In this document: one piece after another, positions 34,881 through 43,290 of the stretch
Position numbering within the stretch: position 1 is the first letter of the stretch
Layout: every line of letters begins with the position of its first letter
NCBI RefSeq assembly: GCF_900176145.1
Contig: NZ_FWWY01000001.1
Location: 2,245,595 to 2,309,594, forward strand
Length of the DNA stretch: 64,000 nucleotides
Direction: 5' to 3'
From: Sulfobacillus thermosulfidooxidans DSM 9293
GTDB lineage: Bacteria > Bacillota > Sulfobacillia > Sulfobacillales > Sulfobacillaceae
Program-made: the position numbers and the translations under genes
Notes under the pieces: generated by a model
Told to the model about the DNA's origin: nothing
The model's input: the letters and a program-made list of their open reading frames with translations, nothing else
Database searches by the model: none

Positions 34881-35987
34881 ATGAGACCGACAGTCGCCAC
34901 GATTCATTTAGACCGATTGCGAAAGAATGTGCAGTGGATACGGGCACAACTAAATCCCCATGTGAAAATGATGGCTGTCGTTAAGGCCGATGCCTATGGC
35001 CATGGTGCACACAAAGTCGCTGAGGCGGCCTTAGAGGCGGGAGCCGAGTTTCTTGGCGTTGCCCTCGTCGAAGAAGGTATGGCGCTTAGACGTCAAGGTA
35101 TTCAAGCACCAATCTTAGTTTTGGGGCAAGTTCCTATGAATCAGATCGCCGAAGCCATCGCTGATGACTTAGACATGGTCGTGTTTGATCCGCTGACATT
35201 TGATCAGGCTGTACAGGCTGGACAATTCTTGCACAAACCCGTAAAGATTCACTTGAAAGTAGATACCGGGATGGGACGGATTGGATTATGGCCCGATCAC
35301 TTCGACCGAGTCTGGATAGAACGATTAAGAAATCCGGCGATCATTTTCCAAGGCCTCATGACGCATTTTGCTAATGCGGATGCGAGGGAAGAACGAGGGA
35401 CCAAGGAACAGGTCCAAAGATTTTTAGATGTCATTGAGATGTGTCGCGAAAATGGGCTTGAGCCTCCTTTTGTGCACGCGGCCAATTCGGCGGCGGCACT
35501 GAAAATGCCCGGAACTCAGTTTAATTTGGTCCGGATTGGGATTGCTATGTATGGATTGGAAGCTTATGCGCCCATGCCCGCCGACTTAAAACCGGTGTTG
35601 GAACTGACATCGCAAGTGGTCTTTATCAAAACGGTCGACGAAGGCTTTGCGGTAGGATATGGAAGCACTTATATCACCGAGAAACCTATGAAGATTGTGA
35701 CGGTGCCAGTCGGTTACGCTGATGGCTACCGCCGGGGACTGTCAAACCGGGCACAAGTTTTGATCCGGGGCCGGAGATATCCCGTGATTGGCCGGATTTC
35801 CATGGACCAATTGACCGTAGGCATGGACATCGACGATCCGGTGGCGATAGGCGATCCCGTGGTGCTGATTGGGGAACAAGGCGGGGAGAGTATTTCGGCG
35901 GATGATTTGGCTCGTCTCTTAGATACGATCGGTTACGAGATTGTGAGTGGGTTATCGCCAAGAATTCCCCGGGTTTATGGTAATTGA
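34881..35987 (+). CDS. alr: Alanine racemase
   Basis: Alr makes D-alanine for peptidoglycan. The 368-residue PLP enzyme shows the cofactor Lys in MMAVVKADAYGHGAHKVAEA (about residue 39), KVDTGMGRIG near 125, and the opposite-subunit catalytic Tyr in VGYGSTYITE near 258, then VGYADGYRRGLSNR. Three candidate starts are in frame (GTG 34875, TTG 34878, ATG 34881); ATG is preferred for its distance from GGTAGGG. The next genes are the mazE-mazF pair as in Bacillus. Confidence 0.96.
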   Translation: MRPTVATIHLDRLRKNVQWIRAQLNPHVKMMAVVKADAYGHGAHKVAEAALEAGAEFLGVALVEEGMALRRQGIQAPILVLGQVPMNQIAEAIADDLDMVVFDPLTFDQAVQAGQFLHKPVKIHLKVDTGMGRIGLWPDHFDRVWIERLRNPAIIFQGLMTHFANADAREERGTKEQVQRFLDVIEMCRENGLEPPFVHAANSAAALKMPGTQFNLVRIGIAMYGLEAYAPMPADLKPVLELTSQVVFIKTVDEGFAVGYGSTYITEKPMKIVTVPVGYADGYRRGLSNRAQVLIRGRRYPVIGRISMDQLTVGMDIDDPVAIGDPVVLIGEQGGESISADDLARLLDTIGYEIVSGLSPRIPRVYGN

Positions 35988-36033
35988 CAGTAAAATTTTG
36001 CGAAGTCTATAATGAATTGGAAGAGGGAAAGAG

Positions 36034-36288
36034 GTGGGCATTTTGGAAGAAAACCGTCGCGTGATAGTGCGTTTGCCCCATCATTTGGTGGACGCATTAG
36101 ATAAGATGGCGGACGGAGAAGGACGTCATCGAAGCGAAGTGATTCGCGAAAGCGTCGAGTTTTATCTTGCAGAACAGCGTAAGCAGCAACTCCGGCAGGA
36201 ACTGATTCAAGGTTATCAGGAACTTGGCTCGCTCAACGCGGCCCTCGCGGAAGAACACTGGGAATACGCCGGATATTCTAGGGAGTAA
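36034..36288 (+). CDS. Ribbon-helix-helix antitoxin (EndoAI/MazE type)
   Basis: The 84-residue protein begins with a CopG/RHH DNA-binding domain (RRVIVRLPHHLVDALDKMA, RSEVIRESVEFYLAE), followed by a short toxin-binding tail. It should neutralise the neighbouring MazF and autoregulate the pair. GTG 36034 follows AGAGGG; a TTG at 36043 is also possible. The toxin gene begins three bases after its stop. Confidence 0.9.
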   Translation: MGILEENRRVIVRLPHHLVDALDKMADGEGRHRSEVIRESVEFYLAEQRKQQLRQELIQGYQELGSLNAALAEEHWEYAGYSRE

Positions 36289-36291
36289 TCG

Positions 36292-36657
36292 GTGGCAACC
36301 TCAGACATTGTCGTGAAACGTGGTGACATTTTTTTTGCAGATCTCTCTCCTGTGGTAGGATCGGAGCAAGGCGGTATACGTCCTGTGCTTATCCTGCAAA
36401 ATGACATCGGTAACCGGTATAGTCCGACAACGATAATTTGTGCGGTCACGTCACAAATTTTTAAGACACGGTTACCGATTCACGTGGATCTGAAAGCTGA
36501 GGAATCTAATCTCGACCGGGATTCGGTCATCTTGTTAGAACAGATTCGAACGATTGATAAACGGCGACTGAAAGAGCGCATTGCGCATTTAAGTCCTGAA
36601 GTGATGAATCGAGTCAATCAAGCCATCGTCATTAGTTTAGGCTTGACCGATTTGTAA
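36292..36657 (+). CDS. mazF: MazF/EndoA-type mRNA endoribonuclease toxin
   Basis: A 121-residue PemK/MazF toxin that cuts single-stranded mRNA at a short motif. Family features are VKRGDIFFADLSPVVGSEQGG with the catalytic Arg/Lys region, IRPVLILQNDIGNRYSPTTI, the TSQ/K region and NLDRDSVILLEQIRTIDK near residue 83. Length and sequence pattern match Bacillus EndoA, which recognises UACAU; that specificity is not predicted here. It starts at a GTG coupled to the antitoxin. A hairpin follows the stop. Confidence 0.95.
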   Translation: MATSDIVVKRGDIFFADLSPVVGSEQGGIRPVLILQNDIGNRYSPTTIICAVTSQIFKTRLPIHVDLKAEESNLDRDSVILLEQIRTIDKRRLKERIAHLSPEVMNRVNQAIVISLGLTDL

Positions 36658-36664
36658 AGTTAAG

Positions 36665-36692
36665 GTGAGTCCACGCACGGACTCACTTTCCC
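36665..36692 (+). terminator. Terminator after mazF
   Basis: GTGAGTCC and GGACTCAC form an 8-bp stem with a 6-base loop, followed by TTTCCCTATTT. It probably ends the alr-mazEF transcript. Confidence 0.65.
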
Positions 36693-36749
36693 TATTTAAG
36701 GCACCAGTGAAGGACATGGTGAATTCAAAAACGAAAGGTGGGCCATCTC

Positions 36750-37496
36750 GTGTCGACGCCGCAGCTAACGAAACCCTTAATCGGGATTTCTGTTTCACGG
36801 GAAATCGGTTCGGATAATGTGCCACGTGATTTCCTGCGTGCCACCTATCTTCATGCGATCCAATTGGCGGGAGGCATCCCCATCTTATTGCCCAATATTC
36901 CCGAGAGCCAAGAAGCCTTGAAAGTTTGCCATGGTCTGCTGCTAACGGGTGGGGGCGACTATGATCCGGCCCGGTATGGGCAATCCGATAAGGGCACGAA
37001 ATGGGACGGAGTGTCCACGGACCGGGATGAAACGGAACTGCTATTAATTCGCACCGCCTACGATTTAGCGATGCCGATATTTGGGATTTGCCGCGGTATT
37101 CAAGCCTTGGCTGTAGCTGGTGACGGTTCCTTGATTCAAGATATTCCCACAACCTATCCGGATTCCGTCTTGCACCATCATCAATCGGCGCCGCGTTCTT
37201 CCCCTACCCATCAGGTGACAGTGGACAAATCCAGTCATTTGGCCAGCATTTTAGGCACGGAACAGGTGGTGGTGAATTCCTTTCACCACCAAGCTGTTGA
37301 CCAGGTACCAAAAAACTGGGTGGTTAACGCCCATGCCGAAGATGGGGTGATTGAAGGGATGGAATTGCCACAATATCCTTTTGGTATTGGTGTGCAGTGG
37401 CATCCCGAAGATTTAGTCGATAGCTTTCAAGAGGCCCGTCAATTATTTATAGCGTTTGTGCAAGCGGCACGACAATATCAGGAGGCAAACTATTAG
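36750..37496 (+). CDS. Gamma-glutamyl-GABA hydrolase-like class I glutamine amidotransferase
   Basis: The 248-residue enzyme belongs to peptidase C26 (PuuD-like). The nucleophile Cys is in PIFGICRGIQALAVAGDG (about residue 113), with catalytic His and Glu in GVQWHPEDL near residue 218, and an early LLTGGGDYDPARYG. It hydrolyses gamma-glutamyl conjugates; the exact substrate is unknown. Start GTG 36750 lies seven bases after AAAGGTGG; GTG 36738 overlaps that ribosome site. It precedes an asparaginase gene and may form a unit for amide/amine nitrogen recovery. Confidence 0.88.
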   Translation: MSTPQLTKPLIGISVSREIGSDNVPRDFLRATYLHAIQLAGGIPILLPNIPESQEALKVCHGLLLTGGGDYDPARYGQSDKGTKWDGVSTDRDETELLLIRTAYDLAMPIFGICRGIQALAVAGDGSLIQDIPTTYPDSVLHHHQSAPRSSPTHQVTVDKSSHLASILGTEQVVVNSFHHQAVDQVPKNWVVNAHAEDGVIEGMELPQYPFGIGVQWHPEDLVDSFQEARQLFIAFVQAARQYQEANY

Positions 37497-37498
37497 GC

Positions 37499-38524
37499 AT
37501 GGCAGAAAAAGCAGTCGAGATTCTTCGCGGTAAAATGGTCGAAAGCCGCGCATTCGCAGATGTCGCAGTCGTTGACAGTTTAGGACATATTCGTTTTTGG
37601 CTTGGAGATCCAGAACGCCCTACATTTTGGCGGTCGAGTGCGAAACCCTTCCAAGCACTCCCGGTAATTTTGTCAGGAGCGATGGACCGGTATCATTTTT
37701 CATCCGAAGATGTGGCTATTATTTGTGCGTCCCACGGGGGAGAAGAGGCCCACGTTCAGCAAGTGTCCTCTTTATTAGAGAGGATTGGCGCAAGCAGTGA
37801 GGATTTAGCGTGCGGTGTCCACCCGCCGAGCGATCAAAGATCTTGGCGGACATTACTGGAAACGGGTCAAGAACCGACGATTTTACATAACAACTGTAGT
37901 GGTAAACATACCGGCATGCTGACCTTAGCGCGCATGCTGGATGCCCCGTTGGCGGGTTATGAACAGAGCGACCATCCTGTTCAACGCAAAATCCGCCAGG
38001 CCGTCTCACTCATGACCGATATTCCCGAAACGGATTTGATTACGGGTATCGACGGGTGTAGTGTGCCGACCTTTTATTTGCCACTAGCCCGAATGGCTCT
38101 CGCTTATGCGAGGTTAGTGGATCCCCGTGGATTGCCTGAGGAAATTCAGGCTGCGACCGCCGTTATCTCTGAGGCTATGCGCCTTCACCCATATTTGGTG
38201 AGTGGAACAGGACGTCTTGAGGTCACTTTAGCTGAAGCCACGCATCACCGGTTTGTGGCCAAAGGTGGTGCAGAAGCCGTCTTTTGTCTAGGAATTCCGG
38301 AAAAGGGGCTCGGATTAGCCGTCAAAATCGATGACGGCATGTCTCGGACCATTCCTCCCGTTGTTATCCATGCCTTAGAAGATATGGGGATCTTATCGGC
38401 TCAAGAATTGATGGCACTCTCCGAGGTGAAGATTCCGATTTTGCGCAACCACCGAGGATTAGAGGTCGGACGGATAACGCCGACATTTCACTTACACCGG
38501 GGGAAAATCTTATGTGGGCATTAA
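37499..38524 (+). CDS. Asparaginase (Asparaginase_II / AnsA-type family)
   Basis: A 341-residue protein of the thermophile-type L-asparaginase family (Asparaginase_II), unrelated to the usual bacterial enzyme. Matching segments are FWRSSAKPFQALPVI, ICASHGGEEAH, LACGVHPP, a conserved LHNNCSGKHTGMLTLARM near residue 133, and GIDGCSVPTFYLPLARMA. It probably hydrolyses asparagine or a related amide. AGGAGG lies 12 bases upstream of the ATG. Its last 13 bases overlap the amidohydrolase start. Confidence 0.85.
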   Translation: MAEKAVEILRGKMVESRAFADVAVVDSLGHIRFWLGDPERPTFWRSSAKPFQALPVILSGAMDRYHFSSEDVAIICASHGGEEAHVQQVSSLLERIGASSEDLACGVHPPSDQRSWRTLLETGQEPTILHNNCSGKHTGMLTLARMLDAPLAGYEQSDHPVQRKIRQAVSLMTDIPETDLITGIDGCSVPTFYLPLARMALAYARLVDPRGLPEEIQAATAVISEAMRLHPYLVSGTGRLEVTLAEATHHRFVAKGGAEAVFCLGIPEKGLGLAVKIDDGMSRTIPPVVIHALEDMGILSAQELMALSEVKIPILRNHRGLEVGRITPTFHLHRGKILCGH

Positions 38525-39648
38525 CACATGTTAGGATCATGGACGGGACTGGACTGGATATCGAAGATGGGGGAATGTTGATTGACAATGGGCGGATTGT
38601 GGACGTGTCCGCCCATCTTCAGGTTCCCCTTCACGCGGAAGAGGTGTCTGGACAAGGGCGGTTGTGTTTGCCGGGATTTATTGATGCGCACAGTCATATT
38701 GGACTGAGCACGAGCGGTGAGACGCTAGGAAACCAAGATGTCAATGAGGCTACCGAAGCCATCACCGCTGACGTGCGGGCCTTAGATGGGATTAATCCTC
38801 AAGACCCGGCGATTAAAGAGGCCTTAGCACAAGGCGTGACCACGGCGTTTGTGACAATGGGTTCAGCTAATGTCATCAGTGGCATGGGGTCGGTCGTGCA
38901 TTTATGGGGAGAGACAGTGGAAGACATGGTGATTGCTCCTGCTGCGGGCATGAAGGCGGCCATGGGGGAGAATCCCATCCGCGTGCATGGCAATTTGAAA
39001 CACCGACCGAGCAGCCGACCTGGCGTGGCGGCTATTTTAAGAGAATGGCTAGAACGTGCCCGTTTATATGCCCAACAAAGCCATATCGGTTATAAAGATT
39101 ATGATCCGCGTCTTGAAGCGCTAGCGGCTGTGGTGCGTCGCGACATTCCCTTACGTGTCCATGCGCACCGTGCAGATGACATTTTGACCGCCATTCGTAT
39201 TGGCCGTGAATTTCGTATCAATCTTGTCATCGATCATGGTACCGAGGCAGATTTAGTCATCGACCAAATCAAAGCGGCGGGGGTCTTCGTGGTGACAGGG
39301 CCGTCCTTTTCCGCCCGAACCAAACAAGAATTGCGCCACAAAGGGTTTCATACGCCAGCAGCATTGGTCAAGGCTAAGATCGTGACGGCGGTGGCTTCCG
39401 ATCACCCCGTGGTACCGGCTGAGTATCTGCGGCTTTATGCTGGCCTTACGATGCGCCAAGGGTTAAGTTTTACGGAGGCCCTCAGCACAATCACCACAGC
39501 GCCGGCCAAAATTTTGGGAATGGATGACCAGCTTGGACAATTGAAAGCCGGTTACCGAGCCGATTTTGTCCTTTGGAAGGGCAATCCCCTGACCGATATT
39601 CAAGCAGAAGCGACGGCCGTCTATATTGCCGGCCAGCACGTGTTGTAA
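38512..39648 (+). CDS. Metal-dependent amidohydrolase
   Basis: The 378-residue amidohydrolase has the family metal ligands: GFIDAHSHIG (His-x-His, about residue 65), VHAHRADDI near 221, IDHGTEAD near 240, and the Asp in ASDHPVVPAEY near 300. It resembles imidazolonepropionase/dihydroorotase-like enzymes in COG1228 but lacks a diagnostic substrate motif. Overlapping the asparaginase gene, it may act in a pathway that frees ammonia from cyclic amides or peptides. Start ATG 38512 has GGGGGAAAA upstream. Confidence 0.88.
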   Translation: MWALTHVRIMDGTGLDIEDGGMLIDNGRIVDVSAHLQVPLHAEEVSGQGRLCLPGFIDAHSHIGLSTSGETLGNQDVNEATEAITADVRALDGINPQDPAIKEALAQGVTTAFVTMGSANVISGMGSVVHLWGETVEDMVIAPAAGMKAAMGENPIRVHGNLKHRPSSRPGVAAILREWLERARLYAQQSHIGYKDYDPRLEALAAVVRRDIPLRVHAHRADDILTAIRIGREFRINLVIDHGTEADLVIDQIKAAGVFVVTGPSFSARTKQELRHKGFHTPAALVKAKIVTAVASDHPVVPAEYLRLYAGLTMRQGLSFTEALSTITTAPAKILGMDDQLGQLKAGYRADFVLWKGNPLTDIQAEATAVYIAGQHVL

Positions 39649-39684
39649 TTGGGAATGTGGTTGCAGCTTTCTGGTGAAAAAGTA

Positions 39685-39721
39685 TTGATTTTATCTTCGC
39701 CCTAATTTAGAATTATTATTA
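39685..39721 (+). promoter_or_regulatory. Promoter with overlapping PerR-box-like operator
   Basis: TTGATT (39685-39690), a 17-base spacer and TAGAAT (39708-39713) form a sigma-A promoter. TTAGAATTATTATTA (39707-39721) matches the Bacillus PerR-box consensus TTATAATNATTATAA at all but two of its defined positions and covers the -10 element, so the repressor would block polymerase. The operon encodes both rubrerythrin and a Fur/PerR family regulator. Confidence 0.8.
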
Positions 39722-39760
39722 GGTAAGTTTTATTACCAAACAGAATGAAGGGGGATACTC

Positions 39761-40183
39761 ATGCCATCATTAGCGAATACCAAGACGCACGCCAACTTAA
39801 AAGAAGCCTTTGCTGGAGAATCGCAGGCCAACCGCCGTTATTTATTCTTTGCTCAAAAAGCCGATATTGAAGGTCGCCCTGAAGTCGCCGGATTATTCCG
39901 TGATGTTGCCGAAGGTGAAACCGGTCACGCATTTGGACATTTTGAATTTTTGGAGGAAGTCGGAGATCCAGTTACAGGTGTTCCTGTTGGTAGCACCGAA
40001 GATAACTTGAAGAGTGCGATTGAAGGCGAAACATACGAGTACACGCAAATGTATCCGGGATTTGCTAAAGTTGCCCGCGAAGAAGGGTTTGATGAAATCG
40101 CGGAATGGTTTGAAACGTTAGCACGAGCGGAAAAAAGCCATGCTGGACGGTTCACCAAGGGTCTGGCTGCGCTGGAAGACTAA
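39761..40183 (+). CDS. Rubrerythrin (sulerythrin-type, no rubredoxin domain)
   Basis: A 140-residue four-helix non-haem di-iron protein that reduces hydrogen peroxide. The two metal-binding halves are clear: [20 protein letters not shown] and [17 protein letters not shown] with Glu-x-x-His, then [19 protein letters not shown] and [12 protein letters not shown] with the second Glu-x-x-His. The C-terminal rubredoxin module of classical rubrerythrin is missing, as in sulerythrin from acidophiles, so it needs an external electron donor. GAAGGGGG precedes the ATG. It heads an operon with a Fe-S protein, DUF3501 and a Fur homologue; a weak terminator follows it. Confidence 0.93.
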   Translation: MPSLANTKTHANLKEAFAGESQANRRYLFFAQKADIEGRPEVAGLFRDVAEGETGHAFGHFEFLEEVGDPVTGVPVGSTEDNLKSAIEGETYEYTQMYPGFAKVAREEGFDEIAEWFETLARAEKSHAGRFTKGLAALED

Positions 40184-40192
40184 CCAGGGAAC

Positions 40193-40217
40193 CAAGGGGG
40201 CTTTGGTGCCCCCTTTT
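40193..40217 (+). terminator. Intra-operon attenuating hairpin after rubrerythrin
   Basis: AAGGGGGC and GCCCCCTT form a strong stem around a 6-base loop, followed by TTTTAAT. Lying between the first and second genes of an apparent operon, it would let rubrerythrin mRNA outnumber the rest. Confidence 0.8.
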
Positions 40218-40243
40218 AATCAAACCAGAAGGGAGGATGTTTA

Positions 40244-41527
40244 GTGGAATATAATCCTAATACGGACACCTATTGGGATGAGAGTGCGTTAGCCCAGGAT
40301 ATGAAAACGGCTTTTGATATTTGTAATGGATGTCGGCTATGTTTTAGCCTTTGTCCATCGTTTCCTGACCTTTTCAAATCGGTCGAAGCGCACGATGACA
40401 ATGTGGACTTATTAACAGACGAAGAGATGGCACGGCCTGCGGATTTATGTTATCAATGTAAACTGTGTTACATGAAATGTCCCTATATCCCTCCGCACCG
40501 TTTTGATTTAGATTTTCCTCGCTTAATGCTGCGTTCAAAAGCCATTCGGGCAAAAAAGAATGGTATGGCACCCGTGGACCGTTTCCTTGGAGATCCGGAA
40601 CGCATTGGCCGCTTAGGGACGGCTGCGCCGACATTGTCCAATTGGAGCAATCAAAACCCGATGATGAGACAATTGATGGAGAAAACTATTGGCATTGATC
40701 ATCGTCGCCATCTTCCCAAATTTGCCATCATGCGTTTTTCGACCTGGGCTTTAAAGCGCCAAAAACGCCTCGAAGATACCGATGTGGCGATATTTAGTAC
40801 CTGCACCGTGGAATATCATGAACCGGGTATTGGCCAGGCGGCGATGAACGTGCTGAGCCACAATGATGTGCGCGCCATGGTACCATCAAACCAGCGCTGC
40901 TGTGGAATGCCCGCCTTAGATGGGGGAGATATCGCTGGAGCGATTGAGCGTGCCAAGCAAAATGTCGCCATTTTTGCGCCCTATGCGAAAGCCGGCAAAA
41001 AAATCTTGGCTTTACAGCCGACTTGTGCCTATGTTTTGAAACAGGAATATCCCCTATTATTAGGAACAGAGGATGCCAAAGCTGTCAGCGAGGCCACTAT
41101 CGATGTCACGGAGTACTTGGCGCAAAAGGCCCGGCGCAAACAATTGAAGAAAGATTTCAAACATCACCTCGGCACCGTGACCTATCATTTGTCCTGTCAT
41201 ACGAAGGCCGAAGGGTTGAGACGATCGGCTAAAGACCTGTTGAGTTATATTGATGGGACGACTGTGAATGTGGTGGACCGGTGTGCCGGCATTGACGGCA
41301 CCTGGGGACTGAAGGCCGAGTTTTATGATGAGTCGCAGAAAGTAGCGGCCAAACTAACCGAAGCGTTTCGGGAGGCCAAAGGGACGACCGCATGTTCCGA
41401 TTGTGCTCTGGCCGGTTTACAAATTGAAACAGCAGCGGACAGTGCCCCACGACACCCGGTCGAACTATTGCAAGCCGCCTATGGCCTTGCTCCCGTAGAC
41501 AGTTTGGAAAGTGAGGATCAGTCATGA
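40244..41527 (+). CDS. Fe-S oxidoreductase with two 4Fe-4S motifs and CCG domains
   Basis: The 427-residue protein resembles GlpC/HdrD-type redox proteins. Two ferredoxin motifs are ICNGCRLCFSLCP (about residue 26-38) and CYQCKLCYMKCP (about 67-78). Two CCG-type cysteine clusters follow: IFSTCTVEY with QRCCGMPALDGG near 205-225, and TYHLSCHTKAEG with DRCAGIDGTWG near 310-345. The product is a soluble electron carrier. In the same operon as rubrerythrin it may be the reductant that rubrerythrin lacks, an inference supported only by position. Start GTG 40244 has GGGAGG upstream. Confidence 0.88.
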   Translation: MEYNPNTDTYWDESALAQDMKTAFDICNGCRLCFSLCPSFPDLFKSVEAHDDNVDLLTDEEMARPADLCYQCKLCYMKCPYIPPHRFDLDFPRLMLRSKAIRAKKNGMAPVDRFLGDPERIGRLGTAAPTLSNWSNQNPMMRQLMEKTIGIDHRRHLPKFAIMRFSTWALKRQKRLEDTDVAIFSTCTVEYHEPGIGQAAMNVLSHNDVRAMVPSNQRCCGMPALDGGDIAGAIERAKQNVAIFAPYAKAGKKILALQPTCAYVLKQEYPLLLGTEDAKAVSEATIDVTEYLAQKARRKQLKKDFKHHLGTVTYHLSCHTKAEGLRRSAKDLLSYIDGTTVNVVDRCAGIDGTWGLKAEFYDESQKVAAKLTEAFREAKGTTACSDCALAGLQIETAADSAPRHPVELLQAAYGLAPVDSLESEDQS

Positions 41528-42105
41528 GACCATTGACACGGGAAGATATTGTACCCATTGAGACATATGAACAAATGCGGGAACAATTTCGACGCCGGAT
41601 TATTGATATCAAGAAAGTCCGGCGGGTCGATATTGGCCCCAGAATTTCTGTGGTCTTTGAAAATCGCGACACGATGCGTTTCCAAATCCAGGAAATGTGC
41701 CGTATTGAACAGATTACCCAACCGGAATTGATTCAACAGGAATTAGATGTCTATAACGATTTGCTTCCTTTGGGATATGCTATTGGGGCGACCTTGTTAA
41801 TTGCACTCAGCCAAGAAGACAACATGCCAGAAATCTTACGGCAGCTATCGGGTGTAGAGGAACATGTCTATTTGGAAACTGACAAATTTCGAATCCATGC
41901 ACAAGCCGAATTAGGACGGTCAACCGAAGAAAAGACCAGTGCCGTTCATTATTTGACGTTTACGTTTACCAAAGAACAGGTTCAACAATTTGCCGAATCC
42001 GAGCACAATACCATTGCGATTCACCATCCGCACTATGACTATGGGGTGGCACTCCCGGAAGTGACCAAAGCGTCATTGTTAGCGGATTTGATTCAAGAAC
42101 GGTGA
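41524..42105 (+). CDS. DUF3501 family protein
   Basis: A 193-residue cytoplasmic protein of the DUF3501 family. The stretches LTREDIVPIETYEQMREQFRRRIIDIKKVRR, ISVVFENRDTMRFQIQEMCRIEQI, LPLGYAIGATLLIAL and LYLETDKFRIHAQAELGR-like sequence are typical of this family, which usually accompanies rubrerythrin and a CCG-type Fe-S protein. No enzyme motif is visible. Its start overlaps the previous stop as ATGA, and its stop overlaps the Fur gene, so all three are translationally coupled. Confidence 0.88.
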   Translation: MRPLTREDIVPIETYEQMREQFRRRIIDIKKVRRVDIGPRISVVFENRDTMRFQIQEMCRIEQITQPELIQQELDVYNDLLPLGYAIGATLLIALSQEDNMPEILRQLSGVEEHVYLETDKFRIHAQAELGRSTEEKTSAVHYLTFTFTKEQVQQFAESEHNTIAIHHPHYDYGVALPEVTKASLLADLIQER

Positions 42106-42545
42106 AACCCATGAGCCCATCTTTTCGCACTTTAGATCTTCTGCGCTCATCGGGATTAAGGATTACGCCGCAGCGCTTGGCTGTCTTTGAAAGTATTGCG
42201 GCGCTGGATCATCCTGCTGCCGACGATATTTATGACCGTTTACGCCATAGCCATTCGGCGATGAGTGTAGCAACCGTCTATAATACCGTGGAACGATTAG
42301 TCCAAGAAGGGCTCGTACGTGTCATTATGGTAGAAGGGAAAAGGCGATATGATTTGCGGCTTGATCGCCATGACCACCTACTCTGCCAAGTGTGCCATCG
42401 TTTGGAGGATTGTCCGGACGATTGTCCTTCCGCGGGGATTGCAGTGCCTAAGGAATTGTTGGTCAAGGGTCAGACATGGCAGATTAACCAACACACGGTG
42501 ATTTTGGAAGGAGTTTGTCCAGATTGTATGAACTCACAGCCTTAA
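42102..42545 (+). CDS. Fur/PerR-family regulator
   Basis: The 147-residue protein has the Fur winged helix (residues 8-82: LRSSGLRITPQRLAVFESI, MSVATVYNTVERLVQEGLV) and a C-terminal dimer domain with HDHLLCQVCHRLEDC and a CPDC zinc site. The two structural CxxC pairs of PerR/Fur are present; whether the sensor site is PerR-like needs the His/Asp ligands checked. Sitting in an operon whose promoter bears a PerR box, it may repress its own operon and derepress on peroxide. Start is a GTG overlapping the previous stop. Confidence 0.9.
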   Translation: MKPMSPSFRTLDLLRSSGLRITPQRLAVFESIAALDHPAADDIYDRLRHSHSAMSVATVYNTVERLVQEGLVRVIMVEGKRRYDLRLDRHDHLLCQVCHRLEDCPDDCPSAGIAVPKELLVKGQTWQINQHTVILEGVCPDCMNSQP

Positions 42546-43120
42546 AGGTCACGGATTGTCGGCGGTGTCGTCTTTCTCGGAGCCGCACGCAAATTGTGAA
42601 CGGGTCGGGGCATGTTGGGGCCGCCGTGATGTTTACTGGAGAAGCTCCGGGAAAAGCCGAGGACCTCATGGGAGTGGGATTCCAGGGACAAGCCGGGAAA
42701 ATTTTTGACGCCATGTTGGCCTATTTAGGTTTGAGGCGAGATCAGATTTGGCTCAATAATGCTGTGCGTTGCCGGCCGTTACAAGGTCAAAAGAACCGGA
42801 CTCCTCGCCCGGACGAGATTCAGGCTTGTAGGCCATGGCTTCTCCAAGATGTGGATCAAATCGCTCCCCGGCTCATAATCACTTTGGGTCGCATTTCCTA
42901 TGCATCGGTGACTGGACATGACGACTTTGCTACAATGCGGGGAAAACTCGTCTCGGTTCCGGGTCTGCCCTCCGTGTTTCCCCTATTTCATCCCGCCTAC
43001 CTCATTTACCGGCGGGAGATGCGTTCTGTGATGTGTCATGATCTGACCGCCTTACTCCGCTACATGGATGAACACGGCATTGAACATAGCCCTGGGCAAC
43101 CGGGATTGTGTCTATCGTGA
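42524..43120 (+). CDS. Type 4 uracil-DNA glycosylase
   Basis: The 198-residue thermophile-type 4Fe-4S uracil glycosylase removes uracil from DNA. Cluster ligands are Cys in TDCRRCRL (about residues 12-15) and NAVRCRPLQ plus ACRPWL near 90-108. The active-site motif is GEAPGKAEDLMGVGFQGQAG near residue 40, with a conserved LFHPAYLIYR near the end. TTG 42524 is preferred: GGAAGGAG lies nine bases upstream and the frame overlaps the Fur gene. This gives the peroxide operon a DNA-repair member. Confidence 0.9.
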   Translation: MYELTALKVTDCRRCRLSRSRTQIVNGSGHVGAAVMFTGEAPGKAEDLMGVGFQGQAGKIFDAMLAYLGLRRDQIWLNNAVRCRPLQGQKNRTPRPDEIQACRPWLLQDVDQIAPRLIITLGRISYASVTGHDDFATMRGKLVSVPGLPSVFPLFHPAYLIYRREMRSVMCHDLTALLRYMDEHGIEHSPGQPGLCLS

Positions 43121-43290
43121 GGGATAGAGAAAGCCATATCAGACCATCATTGCCATATCTGAGCTAGTCGGAAAATATTTTTGGTCCACAGTGTGAAATT
43201 TTATATTCAGTAATATTTTGGTAACGATTATCGGAGATAATAGATGAGGACTTGCTGAGAGAGATGAGCATCCGGATGAAAGGGGAATAA

